This document shows positions 40,833 through 49,173 of a DNA stretch of 64,000 nucleotides, in pieces; within the stretch, counting starts at the first letter, position 1; each line of letters opens with the position of its first letter. The stretch lies in assembly GCA_963717085.1 (NCBI GenBank), contig CAVQVM010000002.1, positions 372,001-436,000 of the forward strand, given 5' to 3'. This stretch comes from DASQUK01 sp963717085 (lineage in GTDB: Bacteria; Actinomycetota; Acidimicrobiia; Acidimicrobiales; VFJN01). Below the pieces are notes generated by a model. It had not been told where the DNA came from and made no database searches. It saw only the letters and a program-made list of their open reading frames with translations. The translations under genes and the position numbers were made by a program.

Positions 40833-42359
40833 TTACTGGGGTGCCAGCGCCGCCAGGTCGATGCCGCGGCCGTAGGTGAGGAGGATGTCGCCCAAGCGGT
40901 CCATGTCGACGTCACCCGGGTCGAGCGGGCCGGGGTCCGGCACGTTGGCGACGTAGGCGAAGGTGACCCTGCCCCCGGCCAGCGGTTCGACCTCCCCGGC
41001 CAGGGCCGTGACGTTGCGCAGCGAGCCCGTCTTGGCACGCAGGCGCCCCGCCACCTGCGTGCCCCGCCAACGCTCGGCCAGCGTGCCGGTCTCACCGGCC
41101 ACGGCCAGGCCATCCCGGAGCACCGGCCCCGTCTCGGGGAGGGTGAGCAGCCCGGTCAGGGTGCGGCACGTGAGCCGACCCTGGTTCGACAGGCCGCTCC
41201 CGTCGACGAGTCCGACGCCATCGACGGCGACGCCGGCGTCCGTGAGGAGCTGGGTCAGCGCCGCCTTCCCCGCCGCCGCCGATCCGTTCCCGGACGTGGC
41301 GACGCCGATCTCCTTGAGCGCCGCCTCGGCCGTCTCGTTGTCGCTGTAGGTCAGCATCTCGGCCACGATCTGGGACACCGGGGGCGACGCCAGCGACGCC
41401 ACCTCGGTGCCGCCGCCCGGGGCCCGGCCGGCGCGCGGGGCCCCGACCACCGCGACGCCCTTGGCCCGCAGCCGGTCGGTGACGACCCGGGCGGCGTCGG
41501 CCGCCGGGTCGGGGGCGGGCACCGTGGCCACCGCCGACTGCGCCGGGGAGAAGGCGGTGAACCCGTCGTTGACCATGAGCCCGCCGATCGGGCCGACGGC
41601 GTCCTGGTCGATGAACCGCTGCGGCCACGCCGGGTTGTAGCGCTCGCCGTCGTAGCGGCTCCCGTCGCCCACCACCGATCCCTCGATGCGCGTGACGCCC
41701 GCGGCGACGATGGCGTCGACCAGCCCGTCCACGTCGTGGACGACCCTGTCCCGCGGATCGGGAGCGTCGCGGCTCCAGGCCGGCATGCCGAGCGCGGCGT
41801 CGCCACCCCCCACAACGAACAGGTCACCGGCCACCACGCCACGGCGCGGGGACGTCGCCGCCACGGCGCGGGTCTCGAGCCGGGCGTCGGGCCCGCGGGC
41901 GAGCAGCAACCCGGTGGCGGTCAGCAGCTTCTGGGTCGAGGCGCCCGCGAGCGGCATCGTCGGGTTGTGCTCGAGGAGCGCGTCGCCCTGGCTCTCCACC
42001 GCCAGGCAGGCGGCCGGCGGCGAGGTGCCCAGCCAGGCCTGCAGGTCGCGGGCCAGGTGGCCCTTGGCCACGGGAGCGGCGATGACCTCGGGCGCCCGGC
42101 GGGGCGACAGCACCGGCGTGGTGGCGGCATCGGCGCCGATGGCGCTGGACGCCGGCTTGGCATCGAGCGCCAGCGCCGCCGCGCCGGCGCCGATCGCGGC
42201 CAGTGCGAGGGTCCCGGGAAGGATCCAGCGCCGCCAGCTCGGCCGGGGCGGTGACGACTCCGACGGTTCCGACGGTTCCGGCGATTCCTGCTCGGAGTCG
42301 GGCTCGAATTCGGGCTCGGGTTCCGACCCGGCGCCGGTGTCGGTCGTGGGCGCGGTCAC
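40833..42359 (-). CDS. dacB: D-alanyl-D-alanine carboxypeptidase/endopeptidase, PBP4 (DacB) family
   Basis: A 508-residue class C penicillin-binding protein. An acidic Glu/Pro/Ser-rich N-terminus is followed by one membrane anchor (ILPGTLALAAIGAGAAALAL). The active site motifs are present in order: SxxK in AGASTQKLLTATG, SxN in LTYSDNETAEAAL and KTG in LRAKTGSLRNVTALAG. It trims peptidoglycan stem peptides outside the membrane. Its start (GTG 42359) is 4 bases from the stop of the acyl-CoA synthetase alpha gene, so it may be co-transcribed. Confidence 0.9.
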   Translation of the reverse strand: MTAPTTDTGAGSEPEPEFEPDSEQESPEPSEPSESSPPRPSWRRWILPGTLALAAIGAGAAALALDAKPASSAIGADAATTPVLSPRRAPEVIAAPVAKGHLARDLQAWLGTSPPAACLAVESQGDALLEHNPTMPLAGASTQKLLTATGLLLARGPDARLETRAVAATSPRRGVVAGDLFVVGGGDAALGMPAWSRDAPDPRDRVVHDVDGLVDAIVAAGVTRIEGSVVGDGSRYDGERYNPAWPQRFIDQDAVGPIGGLMVNDGFTAFSPAQSAVATVPAPDPAADAARVVTDRLRAKGVAVVGAPRAGRAPGGGTEVASLASPPVSQIVAEMLTYSDNETAEAALKEIGVATSGNGSAAAGKAALTQLLTDAGVAVDGVGLVDGSGLSNQGRLTCRTLTGLLTLPETGPVLRDGLAVAGETGTLAERWRGTQVAGRLRAKTGSLRNVTALAGEVEPLAGGRVTFAYVANVPDPGPLDPGDVDMDRLGDILLTYGRGIDLAALAPQ

Positions 42360-42363
42360 GGGC

Positions 42364-43866
42364 TCACCGGATGGCCAGGCCCCGGCGTTGCAGCCAGCGC
42401 GAGCGACGCCACAGGTGATCGAGTGCGGTGACGGCCCGGTTGGCCGAGGCGTAGCAGAGCCGCCCGCTGGCCCGGACCCCGGCCGGCGCGGCGTTCCCGG
42501 GCGACGTGATCGCCAGCTCGGTGGCGCTGAGGATGGGCTTGCCGGTCGCCTCGCTCACCGACGCCGCCGCCTCTGCGAAGCGGGCGTCCTGGCGCTCGTG
42601 GTAGGCGACGATGCGCTCGAGGCCGTGGTCGGGCCAGAACGGCCCCTCGCGCATCAGCTTGGCCTGGTTGGCCTGGATGCCCATCCCCAGGAAGATCACG
42701 GCGTCGACGTCGGGATGCGATGCCGCCAGCTCCAGCACCTTGGGCACCGTGTCACGGGTCTCGCCGCCGGCCATGTCGATCGGGTTGTTGCCGCTCCAGC
42801 GGGGCGGCAGCTCGGCATCGATCGCCACCCGCAGGTCGTCGGGCAGGCCGATCAGCTCGAGGCCGGTTCGGGCGAGGGCGTCGGCCGTGACCACGCCCCA
42901 CCCGCCGGCGGTGCTCACGACCACCACCCGGTTGGCCCGCGGCAGCGGCTGGGTGGCGAACGTGGCGGCGATCTCGTAGGCCTGCTCGATCGTGTCGGCC
43001 CGGGACACGCCGGCCTGGCGGCAGGCGCCGTCGAACACCCGGTCGTCGCTCGCCAGCGCGCCGGTGTGGCTGGCGGCCGCTCGCTTGCCGCCCGCGCTGG
43101 CGCCGCCCTTGACGAGCACGATCGGCAGCCGGGCGGCGATGCGCCGCAGCCGCTCGACGAAGTCCCGGCCGTCGCCCACGGTCTCCACGTACGCCAGCGC
43201 GACGCGGGTCTCGGGATCGTCCGCGTAGTAGTCGAGGTAATCGGGGACGGTGACGGCGGCAGCGTTGCCGGCGGACACCGCGCGGCTCACGCCCACCCCG
43301 GTGAGCTGGGCGTAGTTCTCGAACGAGCTGACGAAGTTGCCCGACTGACTGGCGATCCCGATGTGGCCGCGGGGCGGGAACGGCGCGACGATCTGGGCAC
43401 ACAGCTTGGCCGGGGGTGACACGACCCCCTGCCCGTTGGGCCCCGCGAGCAGGATGCCCAGATCGTCGGCGAGGGCGACCAGCTCGGCCTCGGCCTGGCG
43501 GCCCTCATCGGTCTGCATCTCCCCGTAGCCGGCGGAGGCGATGAAGGCCGCCGTGATTCCCTTCTTGGCGCAGGCTCGCAACAGGTCGGCATTGCTGGAC
43601 GCCGGCGTGCACACGAAGACCAGGTCGATCTCGCCGTCCGGCAGGTCGTCGACCTCGGCCACGCTGCGGACGCCCAGCACCTCGGCCCCCTCGCGGTTGG
43701 TGGCGAACACCCTGCCCTCGTACCCGCAGGCCAGGATGTTGTGGAGGCTGACGAAGCCGAACTTCCCCGGGTGGGTGGAGGCGCCGGCCACCAGCACCCC
43801 GCGGGGCTCGAACAGCGCCCGGAACCGGTCGGTGTTGGTGTCGGTGTCGGGGCCGGTGCCGGCCAT
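42364..43866 (-). CDS. NDP-forming acyl-CoA synthetase, CoA-binding (alpha) subunit
   Basis: A 500-residue protein with a CoA-binding Rossmann domain (LFEPRGVLVAGASTHPGKFG, EVDDLPDGEIDLVFVCTPAS) and two succinyl-CoA-ligase-like domains. The phosphorylated His lies in RAAASHTGALASDD; the Gly-rich IASQSGNFVSSFE and GPNGQGVVSPP are characteristic. Such enzymes interconvert acyl-CoA, ADP and phosphate with acid, CoA and ATP. The ATP-grasp half is a separate gene directly upstream, overlapping by one base (TGATG). The acyl group is not identifiable. Confidence 0.85.
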   Translation of the reverse strand: MAGTGPDTDTNTDRFRALFEPRGVLVAGASTHPGKFGFVSLHNILACGYEGRVFATNREGAEVLGVRSVAEVDDLPDGEIDLVFVCTPASSNADLLRACAKKGITAAFIASAGYGEMQTDEGRQAEAELVALADDLGILLAGPNGQGVVSPPAKLCAQIVAPFPPRGHIGIASQSGNFVSSFENYAQLTGVGVSRAVSAGNAAAVTVPDYLDYYADDPETRVALAYVETVGDGRDFVERLRRIAARLPIVLVKGGASAGGKRAAASHTGALASDDRVFDGACRQAGVSRADTIEQAYEIAATFATQPLPRANRVVVVSTAGGWGVVTADALARTGLELIGLPDDLRVAIDAELPPRWSGNNPIDMAGGETRDTVPKVLELAASHPDVDAVIFLGMGIQANQAKLMREGPFWPDHGLERIVAYHERQDARFAEAAASVSEATGKPILSATELAITSPGNAAPAGVRASGRLCYASANRAVTALDHLWRRSRWLQRRGLAIR

Positions 43867-44507
43867 CAGCGGACCTCCACCAGCGCGTCCACCGCCACCG
43901 GGCGCCCGTCGACGAGGAGCAGGGGGTTGAGATCGGCAGACGCCAGGTCGCCGCGTTCGGTCGCGGCGCGCGACAACCCCAGCAACAGGTCGGCCACCGC
44001 GGTCCGGTCGGCCGCCGGCTCGCCGCGGAACTCGCCCAGGAGGGCCTGGAACGCCAGGTCGTCGATCATGTCCTCGGCGTCGACCGGCTCGATCGGCACC
44101 AGCCGGAAGGTCACGTCGGCCACCGCCTCGGCCATGATGCCGCCGACGCCGAGCATGACCGTCATGCCGAACTGCGGGTCGTGGTGGAGCCCCGCGATCA
44201 GCTCGCGGGTGGCCCGCAACATCGGCGCCACCAGCAGGTGGACGTCGCCGTCGTCGGGCGTCGCCGCCGCCAGGAGCTCCGCGCCGGCATCACGGACCTG
44301 CTCGGCCGAGCCCAGGCCGAGCCGGACCAGCCCCCGCTCGGTCTTGTGGGCGATGCCCGCTCCGCCCAGCTTGACGACCACCGGGTAGTCGAGGTCCTCG
44401 GCGGCACCGACCGCCTCGTCGGCCGAGCTCACGACCCGTTCGGGCGGAAACGGCACACCGAAGGCGCCCAAGAGCTCCTTGGATGCGGCCTCCGAGAGGG
44501 TGGGCAT
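43866..44507 (-). CDS. NDP-forming acyl-CoA synthetase, ATP-grasp (beta) subunit
   Basis: The 213-residue protein is an ATP-grasp domain of the ACD beta type: LLGAFGVPFPPERVV, YPVVVKLGGAGIAHKTERGL (nucleotide loop), ELIAGLHHDPQFGMTVMLG, GGIMAEAVADVTFRLVPI and SADLNPLLLVDGRPVAVDA. It works with the adjacent alpha subunit in acyl-CoA/ATP interconversion. ATG 44507 is followed by the typical short N-terminal helix. Beta precedes alpha with a one-base overlap. Confidence 0.87.
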   Translation of the reverse strand: MPTLSEAASKELLGAFGVPFPPERVVSSADEAVGAAEDLDYPVVVKLGGAGIAHKTERGLVRLGLGSAEQVRDAGAELLAAATPDDGDVHLLVAPMLRATRELIAGLHHDPQFGMTVMLGVGGIMAEAVADVTFRLVPIEPVDAEDMIDDLAFQALLGEFRGEPAADRTAVADLLLGLSRAATERGDLASADLNPLLLVDGRPVAVDALVEVR

Positions 44508-44559
44508 GGCCGGTGAGAGTACCCAGGGCCGGGAGCCCGAAGTCAGTCGCGAGCACCCA

Positions 44560-47010
44560 CTAGTCCATGGGGCTCCGCGCCACGGAGGGCGGCTCCCTGC
44601 CGGCCAGCAACCACGCGGCCGCGGCGGCGACGATCGGGAGGCCGATCGCGATCGTGAGCAGGTTGGCGACCGGCACCGGGCGCAGCGCAGCCAGGTCGTC
44701 GGCGTAGCCGGCGCTGAGCCCTACGTACGCCCCCAGAGTGCCGAGAACGGCACCGAGCAGGGCAAGTGCCCCGGCGGTGACCCCGGTGACCGCCCGGCGC
44801 ACACGCCTCGGCGCGCCGACGGCCGTGAGCGTCCGGAGGTCCCCGGCGGTCTCGGTGCGGACCAGGCCCACGGTCATGGCCAGGATGCCGAGCGCCAGCA
44901 GGACTCCCGCGGCCGTCGCCCCAGATCGCAGCTGCGACAACCCCTGCTGCTGGCTCCTGGCCTCGACCCTCAAACCAGCATCGGCAGCCAGCTCCCGGAC
45001 CTCGGCGAGCTGGTCGGCCGTCAGGGGTTCCCTGGTCTCGATCAGCCACGCAGCCGGAACCGACTCCCAGCCGTGCCGCTCGAGCGCCTCGGGGGTGACG
45101 AAGGACCTCGGCGACGACGTGTAGGCCGGAACCTCGATCCGCTCCGGATCCTGCACCTGCATGGGGCGGGCGGCCGTCCCGACGATGTACAACCGACCGG
45201 CCTGGCCGGTGAGGACCTCGACATCGGAGCCGACCGGGGCCGGGTCGACGCCGGCCTGGCGCAGCGCCTCGGGCGTGGCGACGTAGAGCGGCCCGACCTC
45301 GCGGTACACGTCACCCACCTGCCTGGCCAGGGCCAACGGCGGTCGGACGTTCTCGCCACCGGTGGTCTCGACCGCGGCCGGGTCACTCGGGACGTCCAGG
45401 GCGACGACGTCCGGATCGTGGAGAGCCGTGGCGATCCGATCGACCGCGGACGTCAGCGCGGGCACATCGGCCGGCGCCTGTCCCGGAATGGAGACGGGGG
45501 TCCCCACCTCGTTGGACTCGTCGATCCGAAGCATCAACTGCCGGTCCGAGAGGTTCCCCTCGCCGGGGCGGTACTCCGCCGCGGCCGCGGCGATCACGAT
45601 CGCCACCGCAAGCCCCAGCCCGAGGCTGATGGCGGCCAGGGCCGCCCCTGCCCGTGCCTGGTACCGGGCCAGGTCGCGCAATGCCAACCGGGCCGCGATC
45701 GGCAGGCGCGCTGCCACCGGGGCGACGGCCCGGATCGCCAGCGGGCAGAACAGGGCGATGCCCAGCGGGATTGCCAGTGCCCCGAAGATCACAAGCCTGG
45801 GGTCCGCCTCGTCCTTGGTCGCATCGATCCCCGCCACCAGGCTGGCCACGCCGCCCGCGACCAGGAGGGTCGCCAGCACGATCGAACGCCGCGTTCGCAA
45901 GGGCTCCGGCGGGCGACCGGACAGGGCGCGTGTGACCGCAACGCGGGCCATCGTGCGCGCCGGCCACCAGGCCGCGGCGGTCGCGGCCACGACCGCGAGC
46001 AGCATGGCGAGGCCGACCTGCGGCCAGGGCACGTCGAACCGCCCGATCCGGTGCGCGGCGATGGCCTCCAGCCGGGGTGCGATCGCCATCCACAGCGCCA
46101 GGCCGGCGAGCGCACCTCCGACTGCCGCGATCACACCGACCACCGCGCCGTTGGCCACCACCACGAGGCGGAGCTGTCTCCGGGTTGCTCCCGTCGCCGC
46201 GAGCATCCCCAGCTGGCGCAGGCGGCGCTGGGCGACCACCGTGAACCCGGATGCCGCGATGAGGCAGACGAGCAGCAGGACCACGGCGGACGCGGCCAGT
46301 GCGGCGGATGCGGCGGTTTCCTTCTCGGTGGCGCCCCGCGCCTCGAGGTGCCCCGAGCCGAACTCGCGCTGGGCCGGGAACTCCCGGATCCGCTCGTCGG
46401 TAGCCGTCACCAGGACCACGAGCGAGTCCAGTTCAGTGCGCGACGATGGCGACAGGAGGGCGAACTCGTCGTCGAGGTCGTGGGGATTCTCGACGACGCC
46501 CACCAGAGTCCACGCCGCGCCATCCAGGGCCAGCTGGTCACCAACCCCGACCTGGAAGGACCGTGCCACCTCGTCGGTCACCGCCACCTCGCCGCGCCCT
46601 CGCGGGTAGCGGCCGTCCCGCAGCCGCAGCATGGATGCTCCCAGCTCGCCGTCGGGGTCCTGAGCCCGGAGCAGGATGGTCTCGGTCGACCCCGGCACCG
46701 GGACGCGGCGCTCGCCGATCAGGTCGATGGATCCGAACCAATCCCGGGCGGCCGCGACGTAGGCGTCGATCGCGTCTCGCCGGGTCTCGGACACGTCGAC
46801 CACCAGCCGGTGGTCGGCCTCGCCGAACACCGCAGCGCGGCGCGGCGCCATGTTGTAGGCGGTGGCGGCGCCCGCCACCGCGATGGCGACCGCGAGGCCG
46901 AGCAGGGCCAGCACCAGCGCGTGCTGGCGCCACTCGCGGCGGAACAACCGCAGAGCCCACCGGACCAGCGCCCGTCGGGCGGGCGCACCGCCGCCGAACG
47001 ACAGGCTCAC
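44560..47010 (-). CDS. FtsX/MacB-type ABC transporter permease, two-module
   Basis: An 816-residue permease with two FtsX-like modules: four-span sets at about 25-50 plus 240-390 and 420-500 plus 700-800, each with extracellular domains. Segments such as LGMLAATGATRRQLRLVVVA and LTAVGAPRRVRRAVTG are the cytoplasmic coupling motifs of FtsX permeases. The ending LLAGREPPSVARSPMD is short. These exporters move lipoproteins, peptides or antibiotics. GTG 47010 overlaps the in-frame ATPase stop (GTGA at 47010-47007) when the ATPase frameshift is corrected. PadR control is upstream. Confidence 0.85.
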   Translation of the reverse strand: MSLSFGGGAPARRALVRWALRLFRREWRQHALVLALLGLAVAIAVAGAATAYNMAPRRAAVFGEADHRLVVDVSETRRDAIDAYVAAARDWFGSIDLIGERRVPVPGSTETILLRAQDPDGELGASMLRLRDGRYPRGRGEVAVTDEVARSFQVGVGDQLALDGAAWTLVGVVENPHDLDDEFALLSPSSRTELDSLVVLVTATDERIREFPAQREFGSGHLEARGATEKETAASAALAASAVVLLLVCLIAASGFTVVAQRRLRQLGMLAATGATRRQLRLVVVANGAVVGVIAAVGGALAGLALWMAIAPRLEAIAAHRIGRFDVPWPQVGLAMLLAVVAATAAAWWPARTMARVAVTRALSGRPPEPLRTRRSIVLATLLVAGGVASLVAGIDATKDEADPRLVIFGALAIPLGIALFCPLAIRAVAPVAARLPIAARLALRDLARYQARAGAALAAISLGLGLAVAIVIAAAAAEYRPGEGNLSDRQLMLRIDESNEVGTPVSIPGQAPADVPALTSAVDRIATALHDPDVVALDVPSDPAAVETTGGENVRPPLALARQVGDVYREVGPLYVATPEALRQAGVDPAPVGSDVEVLTGQAGRLYIVGTAARPMQVQDPERIEVPAYTSSPRSFVTPEALERHGWESVPAAWLIETREPLTADQLAEVRELAADAGLRVEARSQQQGLSQLRSGATAAGVLLALGILAMTVGLVRTETAGDLRTLTAVGAPRRVRRAVTGVTAGALALLGAVLGTLGAYVGLSAGYADDLAALRPVPVANLLTIAIGLPIVAAAAAWLLAGREPPSVARSPMD

Positions 47011-47730
47011 CGCGTCCCACCGGACGAGAGCAGGGACTCGGGACCTGCTAGCGGCGCGGTCTGGTCGACCACGCGCCCGTCCCGCAGGAACACGATGCGG
47101 TCGGCCCACGAGGCCAGCTGCGCCTCGTGGGTGACGACGACGCCCGCGACCCCGCGTTCGGCACGCGGCGCGCAGTAACCGCATCACCGCCTCGCCGTTG
47201 ACCGAGTCGAGCGCCCCCGTGGGCTCGTCCGCCAGCAACAGGTAACGATCCCCAACGATGGCGCGGGCGATGGCGACTCGCTGGCGCTCGCCACCGGACA
47301 GGTCGTCGGGGAACCGCTGGGCCTGGTCGGCGACGTCGAGCCGCTCCAACGCCTCCATGCCCGCGACGCGGGCTGTGCGGGCGGCGACGCCGTCGAGCTC
47401 GAGCGGGAGGGTCACGTTCTCTATCGCCGTGAGCCCCGCCAGGAGGTTGAAGTCCTGGAACACGTAGCCGATCGAGCGGCGCCGAAGGCGGGCCCGCTCG
47501 TCGCGCGACATGGCGGATAGCCGGGCGCCACTCACCCGAACCTCACCCGCGCTCGGTTCTTCGAGGCTCCCCGCGATTGTGAGCAGCGTGCTCTTGCCCG
47601 ATCCGCTGGGACCCATGACGGCCACGAGGGCACCGGGCTCGACCGACAGGTCGACGTCCACCAGGGCCCGCACCTCGGCCGGGCCCTCGCCGTAGACCTT
47701 GGACACGCCCTCCAGCTCTAGGACCGTCAT
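47007..47730 (-). pseudogene. MacB-type ABC transporter ATPase with a frameshift
   Basis: The gene reads correctly from ATG 47730 through MGPSGSGKSTLLTIAGSLEE (Walker A), DLSGGERQRVAIARAI (signature) and LLLADEPTGALDS (Walker B). Near 47163-47170 the frame breaks: RTRGRGRRRHPRGAA replaces the expected RAERGVAGVVVTHEAQLASW, which is intact in another frame and holds the H-loop His. Adding two bases (CG) in the GCGCG run restores a 241-residue ATPase whose TGA overlaps the permease GTG. As given, the frame runs on into the permease. A sequencing or assembly error, a true mutation or programmed slippage are all possible. Confidence 0.83.
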
Positions 47731-47807
47731 TGCTTCCCGCTCTTGCTGCTTCGCAGCGGGCCGCTCGGGCCTCGCTCGCTCTCTCGCCCTTCGGGACGCT
47801 CACTCAT
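47727..47807 (-). CDS. 26-residue leader ORF between PadR and ABC ATPase
   Basis: ATG 47807 overlaps the padR stop (ATGA) and the TGA at 47729-47727 overlaps the ATPase start (ATGA). The peptide, MSERPEGRESERGPSGPL followed by RSSKSGKQ, is basic, polar and low-complexity, and its DNA is a dispersed repeat. It may serve only to carry ribosomes from padR to the ATPase. Whether the peptide has a role is unknown. Confidence 0.45.
   Translation of the reverse strand: MSERPEGRESERGPSGPLRSSKSGKQ
47730..47807 (-). repeat. Dispersed Ser-Glu-Arg-coding repeat, copy B
   Basis: A 78-bp partner of 35848-35922. It occupies the whole gap between padR and the ABC ATPase, and its frame is open throughout. 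The two copies differ by small indels around GGGC(A/G)A and CGGCCCG, so it is not a perfect protein repeat. Confidence 0.6.
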
Positions 47808-48388
47808 CGCCGCACCCCCATCCTCCTGCGCAGCCGCTCCGGCGCCGATCGTGACCGGGAGGTGGACTCAGCGGCGGGGAGGTTCGAGAGCCGGCCGTCC
47901 ACCGCGTCGAGCCAACGCACCACCGCGTCCAGGCGGAAGAGCTCCGCATCCACCACCAGGGCCAAGCCGATGTCGCCGTCGGTCGTCTCGGCCTTGAGCC
48001 TCGTGTACTGCTGCATCAGCTCGACCAGGTGCCGGCGATGGGTCTGGACCAGCTCACCGACATCGATCCCCGGTACGCGCAACGCGATGAGGACCTTGAT
48101 GACGAGTTCGTCGCGCGGCGGCGATGTCATGTCGGGCGGCGTCCGCAGCCAGTCGTCCAGCTCGACCGCTCCCGCCGCCGTGATGCGAAAGCCCTTCTGC
48201 GGGCCGTCCTCGCCGGTGCCATCGGACTCGATGAGCCCGTCACGCTCCAGCCGGTGGAGGGTCGTGTACACCTGACCCACGTTCAGCGGCCACACATCAC
48301 CGGTGCCCGCCTCGAACTCCTGGCGCAGCTGGAGCCCGTACTTCGGCCCCTCGCTAAGGAGCGCCAACAGCGCGTGCCGGACGCTCAC
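47804..48388 (-). CDS. PadR family transcriptional regulator
   Basis: A 194-residue PadR protein: SVRHALLALLSEGPKYGLQL and GQVYTTLHRLERDGLIES form the winged helix, followed by a long C-terminal dimerisation helix bundle (about 90-175) as in subfamily-1 PadRs. Such proteins repress adjacent ABC exporters and are released by a drug or peptide. GTG 48388 lies 14 bases from a 27-bp palindrome. Its stop overlaps the small leader ORF, then the ABC genes, so the repressor and exporter share one transcript. Confidence 0.9.
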   Translation of the reverse strand: MSVRHALLALLSEGPKYGLQLRQEFEAGTGDVWPLNVGQVYTTLHRLERDGLIESDGTGEDGPQKGFRITAAGAVELDDWLRTPPDMTSPPRDELVIKVLIALRVPGIDVGELVQTHRRHLVELMQQYTRLKAETTDGDIGLALVVDAELFRLDAVVRWLDAVDGRLSNLPAAESTSRSRSAPERLRRRMGVRR

Positions 48389-48401
48389 CGATTGTCCGAT
48401 T

Positions 48402-48428
48402 CGAGTAGCATACTGCGTATATTACTCG
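48402..48428. promoter_or_regulatory. PadR operator palindrome
   Basis: CGAGTAGCATAC and GTATATTACTCG form a 12-3-12 dyad with two mismatched positions per arm. ATAC-N3-GTAT in the centre resembles PadR sites. It is 14 bases upstream of the padR start and in an AT-rich promoter zone, so autoregulation of the padR-ABC operon is the natural reading. Confidence 0.7.
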
Positions 48429-48479
48429 TAGTTCAGAGTCGAGCAAGAGCGTGACCGCTGGGGAAGGCGTCCGGACGGG

Positions 48480-49094
48480 TCAGGGCTCGAGCGCGGCGCG
48501 GAAGAACTCGCGGACGGCTTCGATCCGGGCCTCGATGGCCTCGTCGGTCATCGGGTCCCTGCCGAGCAGGCTCTCCAGGAAGTGGACGTCGCTGAAGTAG
48601 TTGAGCACCGCCCCGTAGCCGCTGATCAGCAGCTGCTCGGGATCGTGCTTGCGGAACCGCCCGGCGCCCATCTCGCGGTCGAAGTGGTTCACGGCCCGCT
48701 CGAACCAGGGCCGGACCGCTATGCCCAGGTCGAAGCCGAGGTGATCGCCGGCGGCCAACGACTCGTGGCGGACGAGGCGGACGAACTCGGGGTTCTGGGC
48801 GAACCAGCGTACGGCGGCGGTGAGCACCTGGTCGACGTAGTTCCAGCCCTCGCCGACCGGCCCGCTGACCGCCTCGTCGATGCACTCGGCCCAGTCGGCA
48901 ACGGCCCGCTTGCACACCGCCTGGTAGATCGCGTCCTTGGAGTGGAAGTGGTGCAACAGGCTGGCGCGACGGATGCCGACGCCCGCGGCGATGTCGTTCA
49001 GGGACGTGCCCTCGTAGCCGTTCTGGGCAAAGCAATGCCTCGCCTCGACGAGGATGGCTTCTCGTGTCGAGCTCGCCTCGCCGTCGTTGGCCAC
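48480..49094 (-). CDS. TetR family transcriptional regulator
   Basis: The 204-residue protein has a TetR HTH: STREAILVEARHCFAQNGYE, TSLNDIAAGVGIRRASLLHH and FHSKDAIYQAVCKR. The ligand domain is helical with FRKHDPEQLLISGYGAVLNY. GTG 49094 is used; reading further upstream runs into the intergenic region. It is divergent from the fatty acid desaturase with a palindrome between them, so it likely regulates desaturation in response to acyl-CoA or a related lipid signal. Confidence 0.9.
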   Translation of the reverse strand: MANDGEASSTREAILVEARHCFAQNGYEGTSLNDIAAGVGIRRASLLHHFHSKDAIYQAVCKRAVADWAECIDEAVSGPVGEGWNYVDQVLTAAVRWFAQNPEFVRLVRHESLAAGDHLGFDLGIAVRPWFERAVNHFDREMGAGRFRKHDPEQLLISGYGAVLNYFSDVHFLESLLGRDPMTDEAIEARIEAVREFFRAALEP

Positions 49095-49140
49095 GACAAC
49101 CCAGGCTACTGGCCGTGCCGCACAGGACCGCGCTTCGTTG

Positions 49141-49160
49141 TCTACCGACCAGTAGGTAGA
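49141..49160. promoter_or_regulatory. TetR operator between regulator and desaturase
   Basis: TCTACCgaccagtaGGTAGA is a 6-8-6 inverted repeat located 14 bases before the desaturase start. A TetR-type repressor bound here could block both divergent promoters. The core TACCGACC half is like sites for fatty acid TetR regulators. Confidence 0.65.
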
Positions 49161-49173
49161 TACCCTCCGAGCA

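Noticed and set aside
44479..47178. 899-codon plus-strand open frame
   Set aside because: It is antisense to the ABC permease, which has clear FtsX motifs; the composition is that of a GC-rich shadow frame.
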